Assembly: GCA_019188255.1 (NCBI GenBank)
Contig: JAETXT010000007.1
Coordinates: 3,224,001-3,288,000, forward strand
DNA: 64,000 nt
Source of the DNA: Verticillium longisporum
Lineage: Eukaryota > Ascomycota > Sordariomycetes > Glomerellales > Plectosphaerellaceae
Reading direction: 5' to 3'
Shown here: positions 30,500-42,833 of the stretch, one piece after another
Layout: the number at the start of each line of letters is the position of its first letter
How positions within the stretch are numbered: the stretch's first letter is position 1
Translations under genes and position numbers: made by a program
Notes under the pieces: model-generated
Database searches by the model: none
What the model was told of the DNA's origin: nothing
The model's input: the letters and a program-made list of their open reading frames with translations, nothing else

Positions 30500-33400
30500 T
30501 CAGTCGAAGCCGCCGCCAATCTGACTGTGGAAGGCAGTGCTGACGCTCTTTTCATCGTCATCCTTGTCGAAGCGACGCCCGTAGCCATTGCCAGGGCCGT
30601 TTCGGTTACCGCTGGTCGAGTTGACATATTGCGTGAGACGGTCGCTGCGGCTGTAAGATGCCGGCCGCATGCCGTGAATGGCATCTTGAAGACCCGCGCC
30701 CAGGCTGAAGCCGCCCTGACCTACTGCCTTGGCCCCAATGACACTAGCGGTTGCATCTGTGTAGTCAAAAATGACCACACTCTCGCCGTCGTCGGTCTCC
30801 GTGCCGCGTGCGGCCCTGAGATTGCCAGACCGACTAGTAGGGGCACCTGGCAGTCCGGGCCAGGTTTCGTGGCCGAATCCGGAGAAGAACTGAGGGTAGG
30901 TCGTGTTGAGGCCGGCGCCGCCGAGGCTAGAGCTGTGAATAGAGGAGACGTCGTCAGGAATGTAGGACACAACGGAGCCTGTATCAAAGTCGCGGACAGA
31001 ACCGCCAGGAGGACCGTAGCGGCTGCCATTACTGTTCCCATTGCCGCTGCTGTATCCGCCGGCAGCGTATTGGTTAGGCTGGTTGAACTTTTGACGGTAC
31101 GGCGTCTTGGGTTTGCCAAACTGGAGGAGGGAGCTTTGCAGGTTGGTAAGCGGGCCCTCGACGAGACACTTGCGGTCCTTAAAGTGGACAAGAAGATGGT
31201 GCCAGAGCTCGTGTTTAGACAGCACCTTGGGGTTGCCGAGGATGACGAGGCCGTACTTCGCGCGCGTGAGACCAACGTTCAGGCGACGGGGGTCCGAAAG
31301 GAAACCGATGCCTTGGTTGTCGCTGGAACGCACGCAAGAGAGTACGATGAAATCCTTCTCTCTGCCCTGGAAGGCGTCGACCGACGCCACCTCGACCTCC
31401 TTGTAGCTTTCCTTCTTGAAAGTGCCCGTGTTCTGCATCGTGCTAACGATGTAGCTGCGCTGGCCTTCGTACGGGGTGATAACACCAATGTCCTGGGGCT
31501 TGACGCCTGCCTTGAAGAACCGAGTCACAACCTTCTCGACGTTCGAAGCCTCGGTGCGGTTGAGATAAGATGTGCCGGAGGCTGAGATCTCCTCGTTACC
31601 CAGGTTCGACCAGAACATCATGGGTGTATCGGCAACGGGCCATGGGAAGTCGACATCGCGGCGGAGTCGCTGGGCGTGCGTCACGCCGTTTTGAAGGGAA
31701 CCATCGTAGAACATGTTGGATGGGAATTCCGACAGGCATGGGTGCATGCGGTACTGAGTGTTCAGCCGAATGGGCTGCAGACGCAAATTCACCAGTCGCT
31801 CGAACAGAGACTGGTTGAGGCCTGCCTTCGCTGCCTTCTTGTTCATGATGACTGGGCCCAGCTGCTTGTGGTCGCCAACAAGAACCACCTGCTTGCAACC
31901 GAGAACAAGAGGAATCATACATTCCGGCTCAGCAGACTGGGTCGACTCATCGATCAAAACATTACGGAACTTGATCTTAGAGAGACGGGGATCGCCTGCT
32001 CCGACACAGGTGCAGCAGACGACGTCAGCGTTGTGTAAAATATCACGCTCGGCAGCCTTGGTCAGCTGCTTGAACTTCTTCTCATCCTGGCTTGAGAGTT
32101 CGCCAAGCTCGGTCTTCAGCTGTGCAAGCTTGACAAGCTCGCCGTTGCTATCGTTCATACGGACTTGTTCGTGGAGAGCGAGGAAACTGACAGAGGACTC
32201 AACATCCTCACGAGACTTGGCTGTCAAGCGCACGACCTTGAGCCCTGTGCGGTGGATACGTTCGCAGAGTTGATCGACGGCAACGTTAGAAGGCGCACAG
32301 ACGAGGACCTGTCCTCCACTGCTCTTAGCGAGGTGGTAGATGATGGTCGCCGACGTGACGGTCTTGCCAGTGCCCGGGGGCCCCTGGATACTTCGCAGCG
32401 TTAGCAATGCGCAGAATGTCGAATGACGTGAAGTGTCGACTTACAGACTCAGAGGCGTCTGGAGGACAGCCTTGATGGCAGAAATCTGGGACTGGTTGAG
32501 GTCGGGAAGTCCAGGAGCGGTAAACTTCTTAGGCATGGCCGTCTTCATGGGCGCGACCGCAACGTCACGCCCAAGCAGCTTATGAACGATAAAGCCCGAG
32601 ACACTGTTGTCATCAACAGCGAAAGTCTTCATGGCGAGCTGCATGCGGTCATATGAAGTCGCTTTCCACACATAATCGGCCGAAAAGTTGTGGGTGCACT
32701 CAGTTGGGACCGTCTTCTCGTTACCGGCCTTACGCAGCTCCAGAGTGACCTCGTCGGAGTGATTGTTGGGGATCTTGATCACGTAGCCAACGCCTTCCCA
32801 GGCTGGGCGAAGCTCTCCCTTGTAGCGGAGTCGCATCTCGTCACCAACAGCTAGCTTCACATCGCCGGACTCTATCTTGTGAAGCTCGAAGCTTGCAAGA
32901 TGCTTGCCGTTCAGGCCGTAGTCCCAGCGAATCTGAAGGCCGTCCTCCGATTGCGCTTCCTTGAGCTTCTTGTCGTAGTCGGACTCCATCTTGACCAGAG
33001 GGCCAAAAACATTCTGGTACTGAAACGGGTCTTCGTACTTGAGCAGGACAGGATGAGGGTCGTCATCAATACTGGTCGCCTTGTCCAAATCGGCCACCGT
33101 TGCCGTCATATCCTCTTTCCACAGTTCCTCGAGCTTGGCCATGACATTCGGGGTCAAGTGACGAGCGCGCAGCTGCTCGGCGTCTGAGGGCGTTGCGACC
33201 AGCCACGGGAGGAAGGCGCGTTCCTCAATCAAGGGCTGCCATCGCGAGATGTCCCAGCTCATGTCCTTTGAGGAAGTGCTGGCGGCGCATGGCTGTCGGC
33301 AGAGAAGAACGACAACGGTGTCGGCTTTGGCAGGGATGAATCCCAGCAGGAAGACGTTTTTGCTTCCGCAGTTGTAGCACTCAAGGATAGTGTCGCCAAG

Positions 33401-33917
33401 GGTCGATTCAGGGTGAAGCTGGACTTCTCGGTGGCGAGCGCGAACGAGATGGTTGACGATGTGGCTGGAGGTCGTGTTGCCGCGAGCACTGCAAAACCAC
33501 TTGTTGCAGCCAAGGCATTTGACAACGGAGCTCGGGGAATGGATGCCGCAGTACCTTCGTGGATCGTCAAAGTCAGCAGAGGGCCAGAGTCGCATTTCGG
33601 GAGAAGTGGGGTAGCAAGACGTACGAGCAGGCATGGGCAGGCAGCTCTCTTTCCTCCTCCTGAGCGTGACCGAGCTTCAAGTCTTGCAAAGCGCCAACGG
33701 GTGCGCTCGTCAGACTGTCATTGTCCTCCTCGTCATATAGCTCAGTCTGGTTGTCGTCGTCATCGGCGCGGCGTCGTCCGCCGCGGCCCCCAAACTTGCC
33801 ACCATAGAGGAGGCTCTCGTCCGCATCGATAGTCGAGAGGTCGTCGGCGCCGGCCTTGATCGCAGCAGCGGAATCGGAGATCAAGTGGTTTCCGAGGTGA
33901 GTAAAGGCACCCTCCAT
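30500..33917 (-). CDS. UPF1: Upf1 RNA helicase, nonsense-mediated mRNA decay
   Basis: Upf1 is the ATP-dependent SF1 helicase at the core of nonsense-mediated decay. Exons (complement) 33625-33917, 32445-33554 and 30500-32390 give 1097 residues, intact. The Cys/His-rich zinc domain starts at about residue 92 ([54 protein letters not shown]). The 1B/regulatory region and helicase core follow: Walker A GPPGTGKT at 471-478, [19 protein letters not shown] (DEAD-like motif II), [49 protein letters not shown] and [12 protein letters not shown]. The tail is Gly/Asn/Ser-rich and disordered. The start ATG at 33917 follows an in-frame non-conserved extension and matches the short acidic N-terminus of fungal Upf1. 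Confidence 0.98.
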
Positions 33918-34697
33918 GATCGCGCAGCGACGGGGGGAGTGGTTGTTGTCAAGAGTTCTGCTTGGATAAAGCACCCTTGGAAAGATCAGCAACGAAGTCT
34001 TCGGTCGCTCGGATGGCTGAGCCGACAGCAGTGATCTACTCCGAGCATTTGGCAGGGAGTAGCGTAGTTTCGAAGATTGTGCGACTCACCGGACAGTATT
34101 TTCGCTATGTCTCGCAATAAGGTCCCGTTCGGCAGGGTCTCGGGTGCGGCTCTGGGTCGTGCGGGAAGAGATTCGGGGTAATGTGAGAACAGGGCAGGTC
34201 ACATCATACCGACCAGCGTGCAGGTTGGCTTGGTTGTCGTGCGTGCGCTGTGTGAGGATGCCTCGGATTTGCAGGTGTGTACGAGGGCACAGTGGCGCTG
34301 TTTCGGTGCAAGTCGCGCGAAGCTTGATCCTGGAATTCAAAGACGGCGCCCAAAGTCAGATTGGCCGATCACTAAGGTATGATGGCTTGCTCCCTCTTTT
34401 TGGTGGGATGCCCCGTTATCGCCATGTGACGCCCCCGCGATAGCGATAGCACGGGCCAGTTCAGCTCCGATAAGGAAAGATTTCGGGTCGTCAAGATTTC
34501 TGGAGGCTTTTGACGAAGCCGAGCAAGGACGAATGCGACAATCGATCATCTCGACCGCCTGCGTACACGTATGAAATTGAGGGCCAACCGCGCCAGCCGG
34601 AGTAGACGACGGACAAAATTCTTAACCACAACCGACCCCGACCCGAAACGAAACAACTGCCGACCTTGTGCACGCCTCGCATCGCCGAATCGCCGTC
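33918..34697. promoter_or_regulatory. Divergent promoter region UPF1 / IMP4
   Basis: 780 bases between head-to-head starts. No gene supported. It probably drives both housekeeping genes. Confidence 0.5.
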
Positions 34698-36025
34698 ATG
34701 CTGGTGAGGACTTTGGCAGTTAGATGAAATGGGCGCAAACTAATGCATCTCAGCGCAAACAAGCTAGGCAGCGGAGGGACTACCTCTACAGGCGCGCGAC
34801 GGCCCTGAAGGAAGCAGAGACCGCAGAGAAGAGAGCCCAGTTGAGGGAGGCTCTGGCGTCAGGAAAAGCATTGGACCCCTCCATTGCGAAAGACCAAAAA
34901 CTCCGAAAGGGTATGTGACCTTCATGACGAAGACCCTGGGCGGCATATAAGATTTGAAACGTCAACAAGCGGCGATAATTCAGATCTAATGGTCACTCGG
35001 TGGACTGTTGCCAGGAGACGCGACAGAAGCTCACTAACACATGTACCCAGACTACCAATACGATGAAGCTGGCGACATCAACGCGGCGGCGGATCAGCTC
35101 GACGACGAATACGCCGCAACGTCGGGCCTGAGCGAACCGAGAATCCGTATGCACATTCTCCCCTACATATTCTTTTGAGCAAAAGGACTAAAACTCCACA
35201 GTTGTCACAACTTCTCGAGATCCCTCCAGCAGACTCGCAGCCTTCTCCAAGGAGATCAGGTTGCTATTTCCAACCTCGGTCCGGCTCAATCGTGGCAACC
35301 TCATCCTGCCTGACCTTGTCATGTCTTCCAAGACGAACGGGTTGTCTGATCTTGTTCTGCTGAGCGAGCATCGAGGTACACCCACGGCTCTGACCGTCAG
35401 CCACTTGCCATTTGGGCCTACCGTGTCCTTTTCTCTTCACAACGTGGTCATGATGGCCGAAATCAAGAGCCTTGGCACAGTTAGCGAGCAATATCCCGTA
35501 AGGCACCCCTGAACTAGCATGTTATGGCACGGTGCCAGAGACTAACACGGACTCCAGCATCTTATCTTTGAAGGTTTCAAGAGGTATGTGTTTGTACTAG
35601 ATTTGTGCTGGCAGCAGCACGCGGCACACGCGTGGACGACGAGAGGCCGAAACTGACTGGATATCCACAGCCCACTAGGAAAGCGAATCGTCACCGTGTT
35701 GAAGCATCTGTTCCCACCAAGGGAGCCCATAACGAGCAAGAATCAGGTTGGAAGCCGAGTTGTCACATTTTTCAACGAAGACGACTGTATCGAAGTCCGA
35801 CAGTAAGTTGCTGACCGAGAGCGCCGCACCTGGGACCTACTGACCGCTCGGTGTAGTCACGTCTTCGTTCGAACATCCTACGATTCAGTGGAGCTGGCTG
35901 AAGTTGGGCCTCGAATGACCATGAGGCCGTTCGAGGTCAGAGCCGGAACGCTGGAGGCCAAGGGCGACGTGGAGTGGCACCTCTCACAGTACACGCGTAC
36001 GGGCCGCAAGAAGAACTATCTGTGA
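34698..36025 (+). CDS. IMP4: Imp4, U3 snoRNP protein (Brix domain), 18S rRNA processing
   Basis: Imp4 with Imp3 and Mpp10 helps U3 snoRNA pair with pre-rRNA in the nucleolar small-subunit processome. Seven exons: 34698-34703, 34754-34910, 35051-35146, 35202-35497, 35558-35583, 35671-35802, 35857-36025, giving 293 residues, normal length. The first exon is only 6 nt (Met-Leu), followed by [20 protein letters not shown], the basic N-terminal helix. The Brix domain begins at about residue 86 ([20 protein letters not shown]) and includes [21 protein letters not shown] and [30 protein letters not shown] and [15 protein letters not shown]. It ends in the conserved [17 protein letters not shown]. 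All introns have good splice signals. Intact. Confidence 0.96.
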
Positions 36026-36047
36026 GGCGACATGGTTGCTGTTGTCG

Positions 36048-36389
36048 TCAGGAAAGTAGACGGCGGAGCCAGCCGTACAGGGACATGAGGCAAAGGAGCC
36101 CCTCGATGGTATCTCTGGCATAGTGGTCACACAGGGTGTTGAAGAAGCTGATGACACACTCCCTCACCAGGACGTTGATGAGATGGCCATGCAGCAGCAT
36201 TGCGATAGATGTGACGGCTAGCCGGAGCGGTGGAAGGCAGTACGAACCCATCACTTGAGCCACCATGATTACCTGACCTACTTTATGTAAGGTAAGGCTT
36301 ATGGAGGTAGTTGCAGCCATCACGAAACGCCCAGCTGGTAGGGAAAATGGGTACACGGCGCGAGGCTTCTGCGTCTGAGACTTAGACAT
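36048..36389 (-). CDS. Possible small membrane protein (113 residues), convergent with IMP4
   Basis: Single open frame starting MSKSQTQKPRAVYPF, with two or three hydrophobic stretches (VGQVIMVAQVMGSYCLPPL, LAVTSIAMLLHGHLINVLV, IEGLLCLMSLYGWLRRLLS) and a basic end. It stops 23 bases beyond the IMP4 stop codon. No family recognised, and a GTAATC donor-like site lies inside. It may be a real short membrane protein or a chance frame; transcripts would decide. Confidence 0.25.
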   Translation of the reverse strand: MSKSQTQKPRAVYPFSLPAGRFVMAATTSISLTLHKVGQVIMVAQVMGSYCLPPLRLAVTSIAMLLHGHLINVLVRECVISFFNTLCDHYARDTIEGLLCLMSLYGWLRRLLS

Positions 36390-38073
36390 GGAAGTGAGTT
36401 GAGGACGTCTGCACAAAGAATGACGCAGAGTATCAAGACGATGTAAATCAGGCAAGGGCGAAAGAAGCCAATGTCCGTGAAAGAAAAAAAGGAGACCGGA
36501 CGGCGTTGGGAAAGATACCAATAGACAAACCCATGATGATCACATCTCACTCGCGTGTAGGACAATCTACGCAGTCATGCCTTGTGATGCATCGTCAAAG
36601 AGCCAGCGACGTTTCCTCCTGCGCAGATTGCACAATAATAGAAGCAGGTCGCAGGCGATGCCGGAATGTGGACAGGTTTTCAAAAAGGCAGCCATGAACC
36701 AATGGGAGATTGGCAGTGTTCGATGAACATTCTACAAGTAATGGACATCGTCAGATAGTTCCGATCTGCCGAGACTAACAAATCTAACAATGAATGGATG
36801 CCGGGTGCGGAGGTCGCGAAAGCCGATGCGGGTCGTGTGTGGCAACACGAATTAGACGAGCTTATTGTGCGAAGCCCGAAGAGGCGAAGCACAGCCCAGT
36901 AGCTTGCGAAGACTGCGGACGACGACGACCCCGCCGCCCTATTTTTGGTGGCCCGCAGTGGTATGGAGAACAGAGCCAGCAGTGCTGGAGTGCTGGAGTG
37001 ATGGTTCACTGGACTGAAGGGACTGGCGCAGCCACAAGTCTTGGAACGGCACGGGCGTCTTTTGTCAAGCCAGTTCGGCATCTCACGCTGCTGCATGGGC
37101 GACCTTACATGCAGGGCAGCCACGCCAGCGTGGGCTCAGTGACAGACATGCGGAACATGGTTCCAGATGTCCTCTGGAAGGGAGGCTCCGCTGAAGATTT
37201 TTGGCACCTGTACTTGCAGGCTGTGGTTGAGTGTCGTCTATTACGTGTCAACTCACCAATCAAGCAAGGTAGTTGGCTGTGACAGGAAGGGTTGCGAACC
37301 TTTTTCGATCTCGATTCGGCTGTCATCTCATGTCAGATCAAAGAAGAGAACAGAAGGCCCTGGTATTGAAGGAGCAGGGGCTCTGTAGGAGCATTTGCGC
37401 TGCCCACTACATGGAACTTATCCACCTGCACTTTCGGCCATTTCAAGCCCCGGAGCCACGCTACGCACAGCCCCCAAGGCGGCATGTAGGCAGCTCTTTA
37501 GGCCTCTGTCTACAGGTGGAGAGTCCTGGCACGAAGCACAAAAGAGACTGCTGTCCGCCGCCCCCGAGCCGCCCGCCAAGTTCGATTCAGCGCTCAGACA
37601 AAGCTGACCCCAGGCCTGAGCAAGCACCACAGACACCCGAAGCCCCCTCCCCCAGCTCAGCACGCAGGAGCATCTCACTGTGCCCTTGAAAGTTTGCAGG
37701 GATCCCCAAGCCCAGTCAAGACCCAAGCTTCAACGTCATTTACCCTTGCCCGTCCCATTCTTCCGTCCCACTGGCCAGTCAGATCGCCGCATCCGCAAAC
37801 TTCCTTTAGACAGTCCAGGTACCCCGTCCGCGTGCAGGTCCTCAGCAACCGGGAATCCCATCTCACCTTGGTACCTAGGTACCTACCTCACTCCCTCTCC
37901 CTCTCTCGTCAATACTGCACGCTCCACCACTACCTCACCTCCCGGACGGACCGTTTTGATCACAACAAATTCCTTTCCTCAATTCGCCCGTCGCCACCAG
38001 TCAGCCTTTTGCGAATACATCGACTACCAACGCTCTGCGCGTCCATCGCGCCTCTCTTAATTCTTAGCCCATC
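36390..38073. promoter_or_regulatory. Intergenic region and promoter of the SSO t-SNARE gene
   Basis: No gene supported in 1.7 kb. From 37540 onward the plus strand is strongly C/T-rich with repeated ccc/cac blocks. A CCTTGGTACCTAGGTACC palindrome lies at 37867-37886, then a CTCTCCCTCTCTCG tract. This is typical of a long 5' leader. Confidence 0.5.
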
Positions 38074-39211
38074 ATGTCGTACGGACAATACAGCCAGAAC
38101 CCCTATGCCCAGGGTCCCGCGGCTGAGGGCGGGTACGACTACAACCAGGTGAGCCCACATCCAGCCTCGAGCGCAATTGAAGCCATCACCACCATTCTAA
38201 CATTGACCTCATTCCAGAACCAGAGCCAGCAGCAGTATGGCGGCGGCCAGTATGAGCTGCAGCCCTATGGCCAACAGCCACAGCAGAACCAGGACCAGAG
38301 CAACCCGTACCAGCAGCAGCAGCAACAGTCATCCGCACCCACCACCATCAGCCAGCAAGACTTCCTCGGTCGCGTACAAAATCTGCGCAACGAAATCCGC
38401 ACTTTGACGGCCGACATTGAACACATTGCTCAGCTGCACCAACGCGCGCTCTCTTCCGCCGATTCCGTCGCCTCCGACCAGCTGAACAACGCTGTTGCCC
38501 AGACCCAACTGCGCAACACGCAGATCACCGAGGAGATCAAATTCCTCGAGCGCGATGCCGCCCGCACCCAGGACGCCTCCCGCGCCTCCAAGCAAGCCCA
38601 GCTGAACTCGGTCAAGAATACTTTCAAGGACGAGCTGCACCGTTATATGCAAGTGGAAAGCGAATACCAGAAGCGCTACAAGGAGCAGATTGCCCGTCAA
38701 TACCGAATCGTCAACCCGGATGCCACGGAAGAAGAGGTCCACGAGGCCACCGAGGTCGACTGGGGAAATGAGGGTGTTTTCCAGACAGCGGTATGTCCCT
38801 CCCACCTTCTCTGTCGCCCCTGCCCTCGACCTCGCACGTGATGCTAACAACTCGCTGCAGCTGAAGAACAACCGCCTGGGCCAGGCCAACTCCGTCCTCG
38901 GCAACGTCCGCGCCCGTCACAGCGAGCTTCAGCGCATCGAGCGCACGCTCGCCGAGGTCGCCCAGCTGTTCCAGGAGATGGCTGTCCTCGTCGAGCAGCA
39001 GGAAGCCGTCGTCGACGCCGCCGAGCAGAACGCTGTCAACACGGTCGAGAACATTCAAAAGGGCAACGAGCAGGTCGAGGTCGCCAACAAGCACGCCCGC
39101 AACCGTCGCAAGCTCAAGTGGTGGTGCCTCCTCGTCGTTGTGCTCATCATTATCATTGTCGCGCTTGGCGTCGGTCTCGGGGTTGGTCTCGTCAAGAACT
39201 CCAGCAGCTAA
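38074..39211 (+). CDS. SSO1: Plasma-membrane t-SNARE, Sso1/2-type syntaxin
   Basis: Sso syntaxins pair with Sec9 and Snc to fuse secretory vesicles with the plasma membrane. Exons 38074-38148, 38218-38790 and 38861-39211 give 332 residues. The N-terminus is Gln/Tyr/Pro-rich and low-complexity, including a run of six glutamines encoded by CAG. The three-helix Habc region spans about residues 95-215 (LRNEIRTLTADIEHIAQLHQ, QLRNTQITEEIKFLERDA, YMQVESEYQKRYKEQIARQYRIVNPDA). The SNARE helix then carries the zero-layer Gln in QLFQEMAVLVEQQ. A basic juxtamembrane NRRKLKWW leads to a single C-terminal anchor (LLVVVLIIIIVALGVGLGVGL). Intact. Confidence 0.96.
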
Positions 39212-40273
39212 GCGTCGCTTCGATGTATCATGGGCGCGCAAGGGAAGAACCGCAAGGAAAGTTGCATCGCTGCTAGACTTTGATGCGCGACACCCAACCC
39301 TGAACAGCAACGGCGCTAGAGCCTTTCCCTCTACTTGTTTACACTTTACGCTGCGCCTTCCACGCCAATGATCCTGGCGCAAGGGGGCCTTTTTCTAATA
39401 GGCGTGTTCTGTCTGGTCTGGCAGGAACCGGCAGTTTATGCCGCGTCGCTTGGGTCTTTTACGAAGTCTCTGACGGCTACATCTTTGTGGATGAAATACT
39501 CTAGAAGGGAGGGAGGGAGAAGGGGCGGCTTGGGAGTTTTGTACGTGTTGCTTGTATTTACTTTTCTCCCGGGACGGTTTCCTGAGCCGCCCCCGGTTTG
39601 GATCCGATGCTGGTAGTGAGAGCAGATATCTCATTGATCGTAATTAATAGCTGGAAACTGTAACGAAACTACCAAGACGTTGAAATGCGGTGATGTACAA
39701 TCTGCTGTGGCCTGTTCAACATGCGCCACTTGACCACGAGGTTCTGGTTTTCCGAGACAGACTCTTCCCTCGTGTATTCGGACTGAGCCATACGTATTGC
39801 ACAAGACATGCAAACGAAACACTGTCATAGGCCATGGACGCGGTGTTACAGGTGAGTGGAAGAATTACATACTACCTTTTTGTACAGGCTCAGCACGCCG
39901 TGCACTGATGCCCCGATACATAGTACAAAAGACAACCCTATCTGCCTCCGTCCCCCTGCCTTTTCTCCAACATGACCCTGAGTCGCACTCAGGCGAGAAG
40001 GCCTTCCCCCCTTGTTGTAACGGAGCAAGGGAGGGGAGCCAAGGAGGAAACCATCGATTTTTGTTTTGACCTTGGCTCCCACCTTGACCGTCCCTGCGAG
40101 AGCTAGGCAGGCAGCAGGCAACCCAGAAAACTCTCTATCATACAAGGCGCCCTCGAGCCCGACCATCTGGCCTGCATTCGTGAGGCGCATCGTGTCTCCC
40201 CCCCTTCCCCGGTCTCCCATCGTACACACTCACATCCGAATCTCTTCCCCCGCCACGGACAAGGACAAGACCC
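39212..40273. other. Convergent intergenic region SSO / TOM70
   Basis: 1.06 kb with no supported gene. It carries 3' ends of both genes and a G-rich stretch at 39508-39535 (aagggagggagggagaaggggcgg). Confidence 0.5.
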
Positions 40274-42348
40274 TTACCGGCCGAGCGCGGGGTTCATGCC
40301 CTGTAGCCTCGCGGCAAGCTTGGGGTACTTCTCCTGCACCTGGAGCTGCGTGCGGGTGGCCTCGGCGTAGGACAGAGCATTGACAGTCTCGCCTTCGGTG
40401 CGGGCCAGCTCGGCGGCGCGCTCGAAATACTTGAGCGCCTCGGTCACCTTGCCCTGCTGGAGGAGAAGCTGGGCCATGGTGGCGACGGCAATGTCGCATT
40501 CGGGGTCGACTGCAGAACGGTTAGCGCCAACCGTTGTAGACAAGGATTTGTCGAGAGGCAAAAGGGGAGCGGGGAAATACGTACTGATAAGTGCCTTCTG
40601 GCACAGCTTCTCGGCCTCGGTAAAGTCTTGCTTCTGCTGGAAGAGGCACAGGGCCTTGTTGATGAGAGGCAGAACGTTCATGGCCATGGGCTTGGTCTTC
40701 TTCTCCATCTCGATGGCCGTGTCAAACTTCTCCACGGCCTCCTGGAAGTTGCCTTGGTCAAGCAGCAGCTCGCCGTAGTAGTTGTAGACGTCCGGCACCT
40801 CCTTGAAGTTCTTGATGCAGCGGCGGAAGATGGACATGGACGAGGCGATCGAGCCCATCTTGTACTGCGTGACGCCGAGCTGAATGTGCGAGAAGATGAA
40901 GTCGCGGTCGAGGTCAATGGACTTCTGGTAGTCCTTGGCCGCATCAGAGAATTCGCCCTTGATGAAGTGGAGCTGGGCACGGTGGTAGTAGATGTCGGGG
41001 TCGTCGGCGTTCTGTTCAAGCGCCTTTTCAAAGTCCTCGGCCGCCTTCTCGGGAGCGCCGAGCTCCAGGTTCATGCTGGCGCGCTTGATGTAGCTCTGCG
41101 TCAGGCTAGGGTCGAGCTCAATGCTCTTGGTTAAGTCTGCCATGGCGTCGTCGTGCTTGCCGAGCAGGCAACGGAAAGTGCCGCGCATGTTATAGGCCAG
41201 TGCCTCGTGGTCGCCGAGATCACCAAGCTCGAGAGCCTTGTCAAACGCTGCCCTCGCCTCCTCGTAACCGTCGCCCGTCTTCTTCTCCATGGCCTTCAGG
41301 CCAAGCTGAAGCTGACCGACGCCGGTCTCCTCAGAAAGCTCAATCGAGTCTTCCAAGCCGGCAGGGCGAGATTTGACACGGAAGCTTTGCAGGTAGTTGC
41401 CGACAAAGGTGTGACTGGGAAGTTTGACGGGGCGGTTGGCCATCATCTCTGACGCCTTCTGCTCGGCAAACTTTTTCAGCAAGCGCTCGACGGACTCGGC
41501 GCTGGCTTGGTTCTTGAAGCTGTCGATGATGCATGATGCCGTGAAGTCAAGGAGCGCCTCGCCGTACATCTTCAGGTGCTCGTAGGCGTTGGCACGACGG
41601 TTGAGGGCCTTGACGTATTCGGGGTCAAGGTTGATGGCGGCCGTGGTATCTTCGACAACCTTGTCCCAGTCACCGAGCGCGTTGAAGCAGGCGGCGCGGT
41701 TAGAGTAGAAGATGGGGTTGGCCTTGCACAAGATGGCCTTGGAGTAAAGGTCGATCGCCGAGTTGTACTCCTTGCTGCCGTAGGCCTTGTTTCCGGCATC
41801 CTTCAGCTTGGCCGCGTAAGCATCGCGCTGCTCCTCTGTGAAGGTCGCGACAGACGCCTCGGTGATTTCGGGCAGCTCATCGGCACTTTCGACAGTGACT
41901 GGCTGAGCTGGCGCCTTCTCCTCGACAGTTTCTGTGGACGTTGTCTTCTCGGCCTCAGCCTTCCTCTCGGCCTCCTTTCTTTTCCTGCGCTCCTTCTTGC
42001 TGAGCTTTGGTGAATTGTCCTTGGGCTTCTGTAGTTGAATCTCTATCAGCGATTGAAAGTCGAGGAAAGGTTGCTTTGATGTCGCGCAGCAGATTGGAAC
42101 ACGATGAGGCAGTTTGGTGCAAGTCTACGATAACAGCTGGAGAGGCAGGCGAAACTTACCGAGTCACTGTTGAGGTAGTAGAAGACGCCTGCACCTGTGA
42201 AAACGACGGCCACACCGGCGATCGTATAGACGACCGTCTTGTTCTCAGACGCCCACGTCGAGATGCGATCCCAAACAGAGGAGGACTCGACGGGGACCGC
42301 GACAGGCCTAGTGGCCATCGGGGGGACAGAGGGAAGAGGATTTGACAT
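40274..42348 (-). CDS. TOM70: Tom70, mitochondrial import receptor
   Basis: Tom70 is the outer-membrane receptor for carrier-type precursors delivered by Hsp70/Hsp90. Exons (complement) 42160-42348, 40585-42028 and 40274-40509 give 622 residues. The N-terminus ends in a single anchor at about 38-59 ([22 protein letters not shown]), followed by a Lys/Glu-rich linker. TPR motifs follow: [49 protein letters not shown] and [21 protein letters not shown] form the Hsp90 clamp. The C-terminal precursor-binding TPRs include [30 protein letters not shown] and [23 protein letters not shown]. The last intron is 75 nt, a multiple of three with no stop codon in frame, so retention would insert 25 residues. 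Intact. Confidence 0.97.
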
Positions 42349-42833
42349 GATTAAGAGTGCGTGCGATGAATAAAAAAAAACTGAATAAAACACTCCTTGA
42401 CTTTGCGGCAGGAGCCCGGAGTGTTTACGTTGGGAAAGGGCCGGAAAGAACGTCGGCTGTGAGGCGGTTGATGATAGGAGGTTGAATGGGGCGCGCGATA
42501 GCTTTCCTGGATGCTGCTGGAATCTGACGGGAGGTGATGATACAGAAAATTATTGCGGGCTTACCTAAGGACAGGCCCAGACGTCACCACACACAGAGCC
42601 TAGCAGCCCCGGCGACCCGAGGCGTTACCATTGTCTTGGCCTGTGGGCAGGCCATCTCGACTGAGCCCATACATTGGCCAATGAGAGACCTGAAATTTCA
42701 TGACCTCGTCCGTCAAAGCTCCAGGCCAAAGATGACCAGGGTGGGCTTTGATGGACAAAACACATCTCAAGCGTCGTCGGCTACCTGCACTGATCTCACT
42801 TGAGCTTTTCAACACATCGTCTCGCTCATTGAA
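42349..42833. promoter_or_regulatory. Divergent promoter TOM70 / ABZ2
   Basis: 485 bases shared by head-to-head genes, with the double CCAAT palindrome annotated separately. The TOM70 leader contains an A9 run (42370-42378). Confidence 0.55.
42672..42683. promoter_or_regulatory. Symmetric double CCAAT box
   Basis: CATTGGCCAATG reads CCAAT on both strands. It sits 324 bases from the TOM70 start and 151 from the ABZ2 start. CCAAT is bound by the Hap/AnCP complex in fungi, so the symmetry suits a bidirectional promoter. Function is inferred. Confidence 0.5.
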
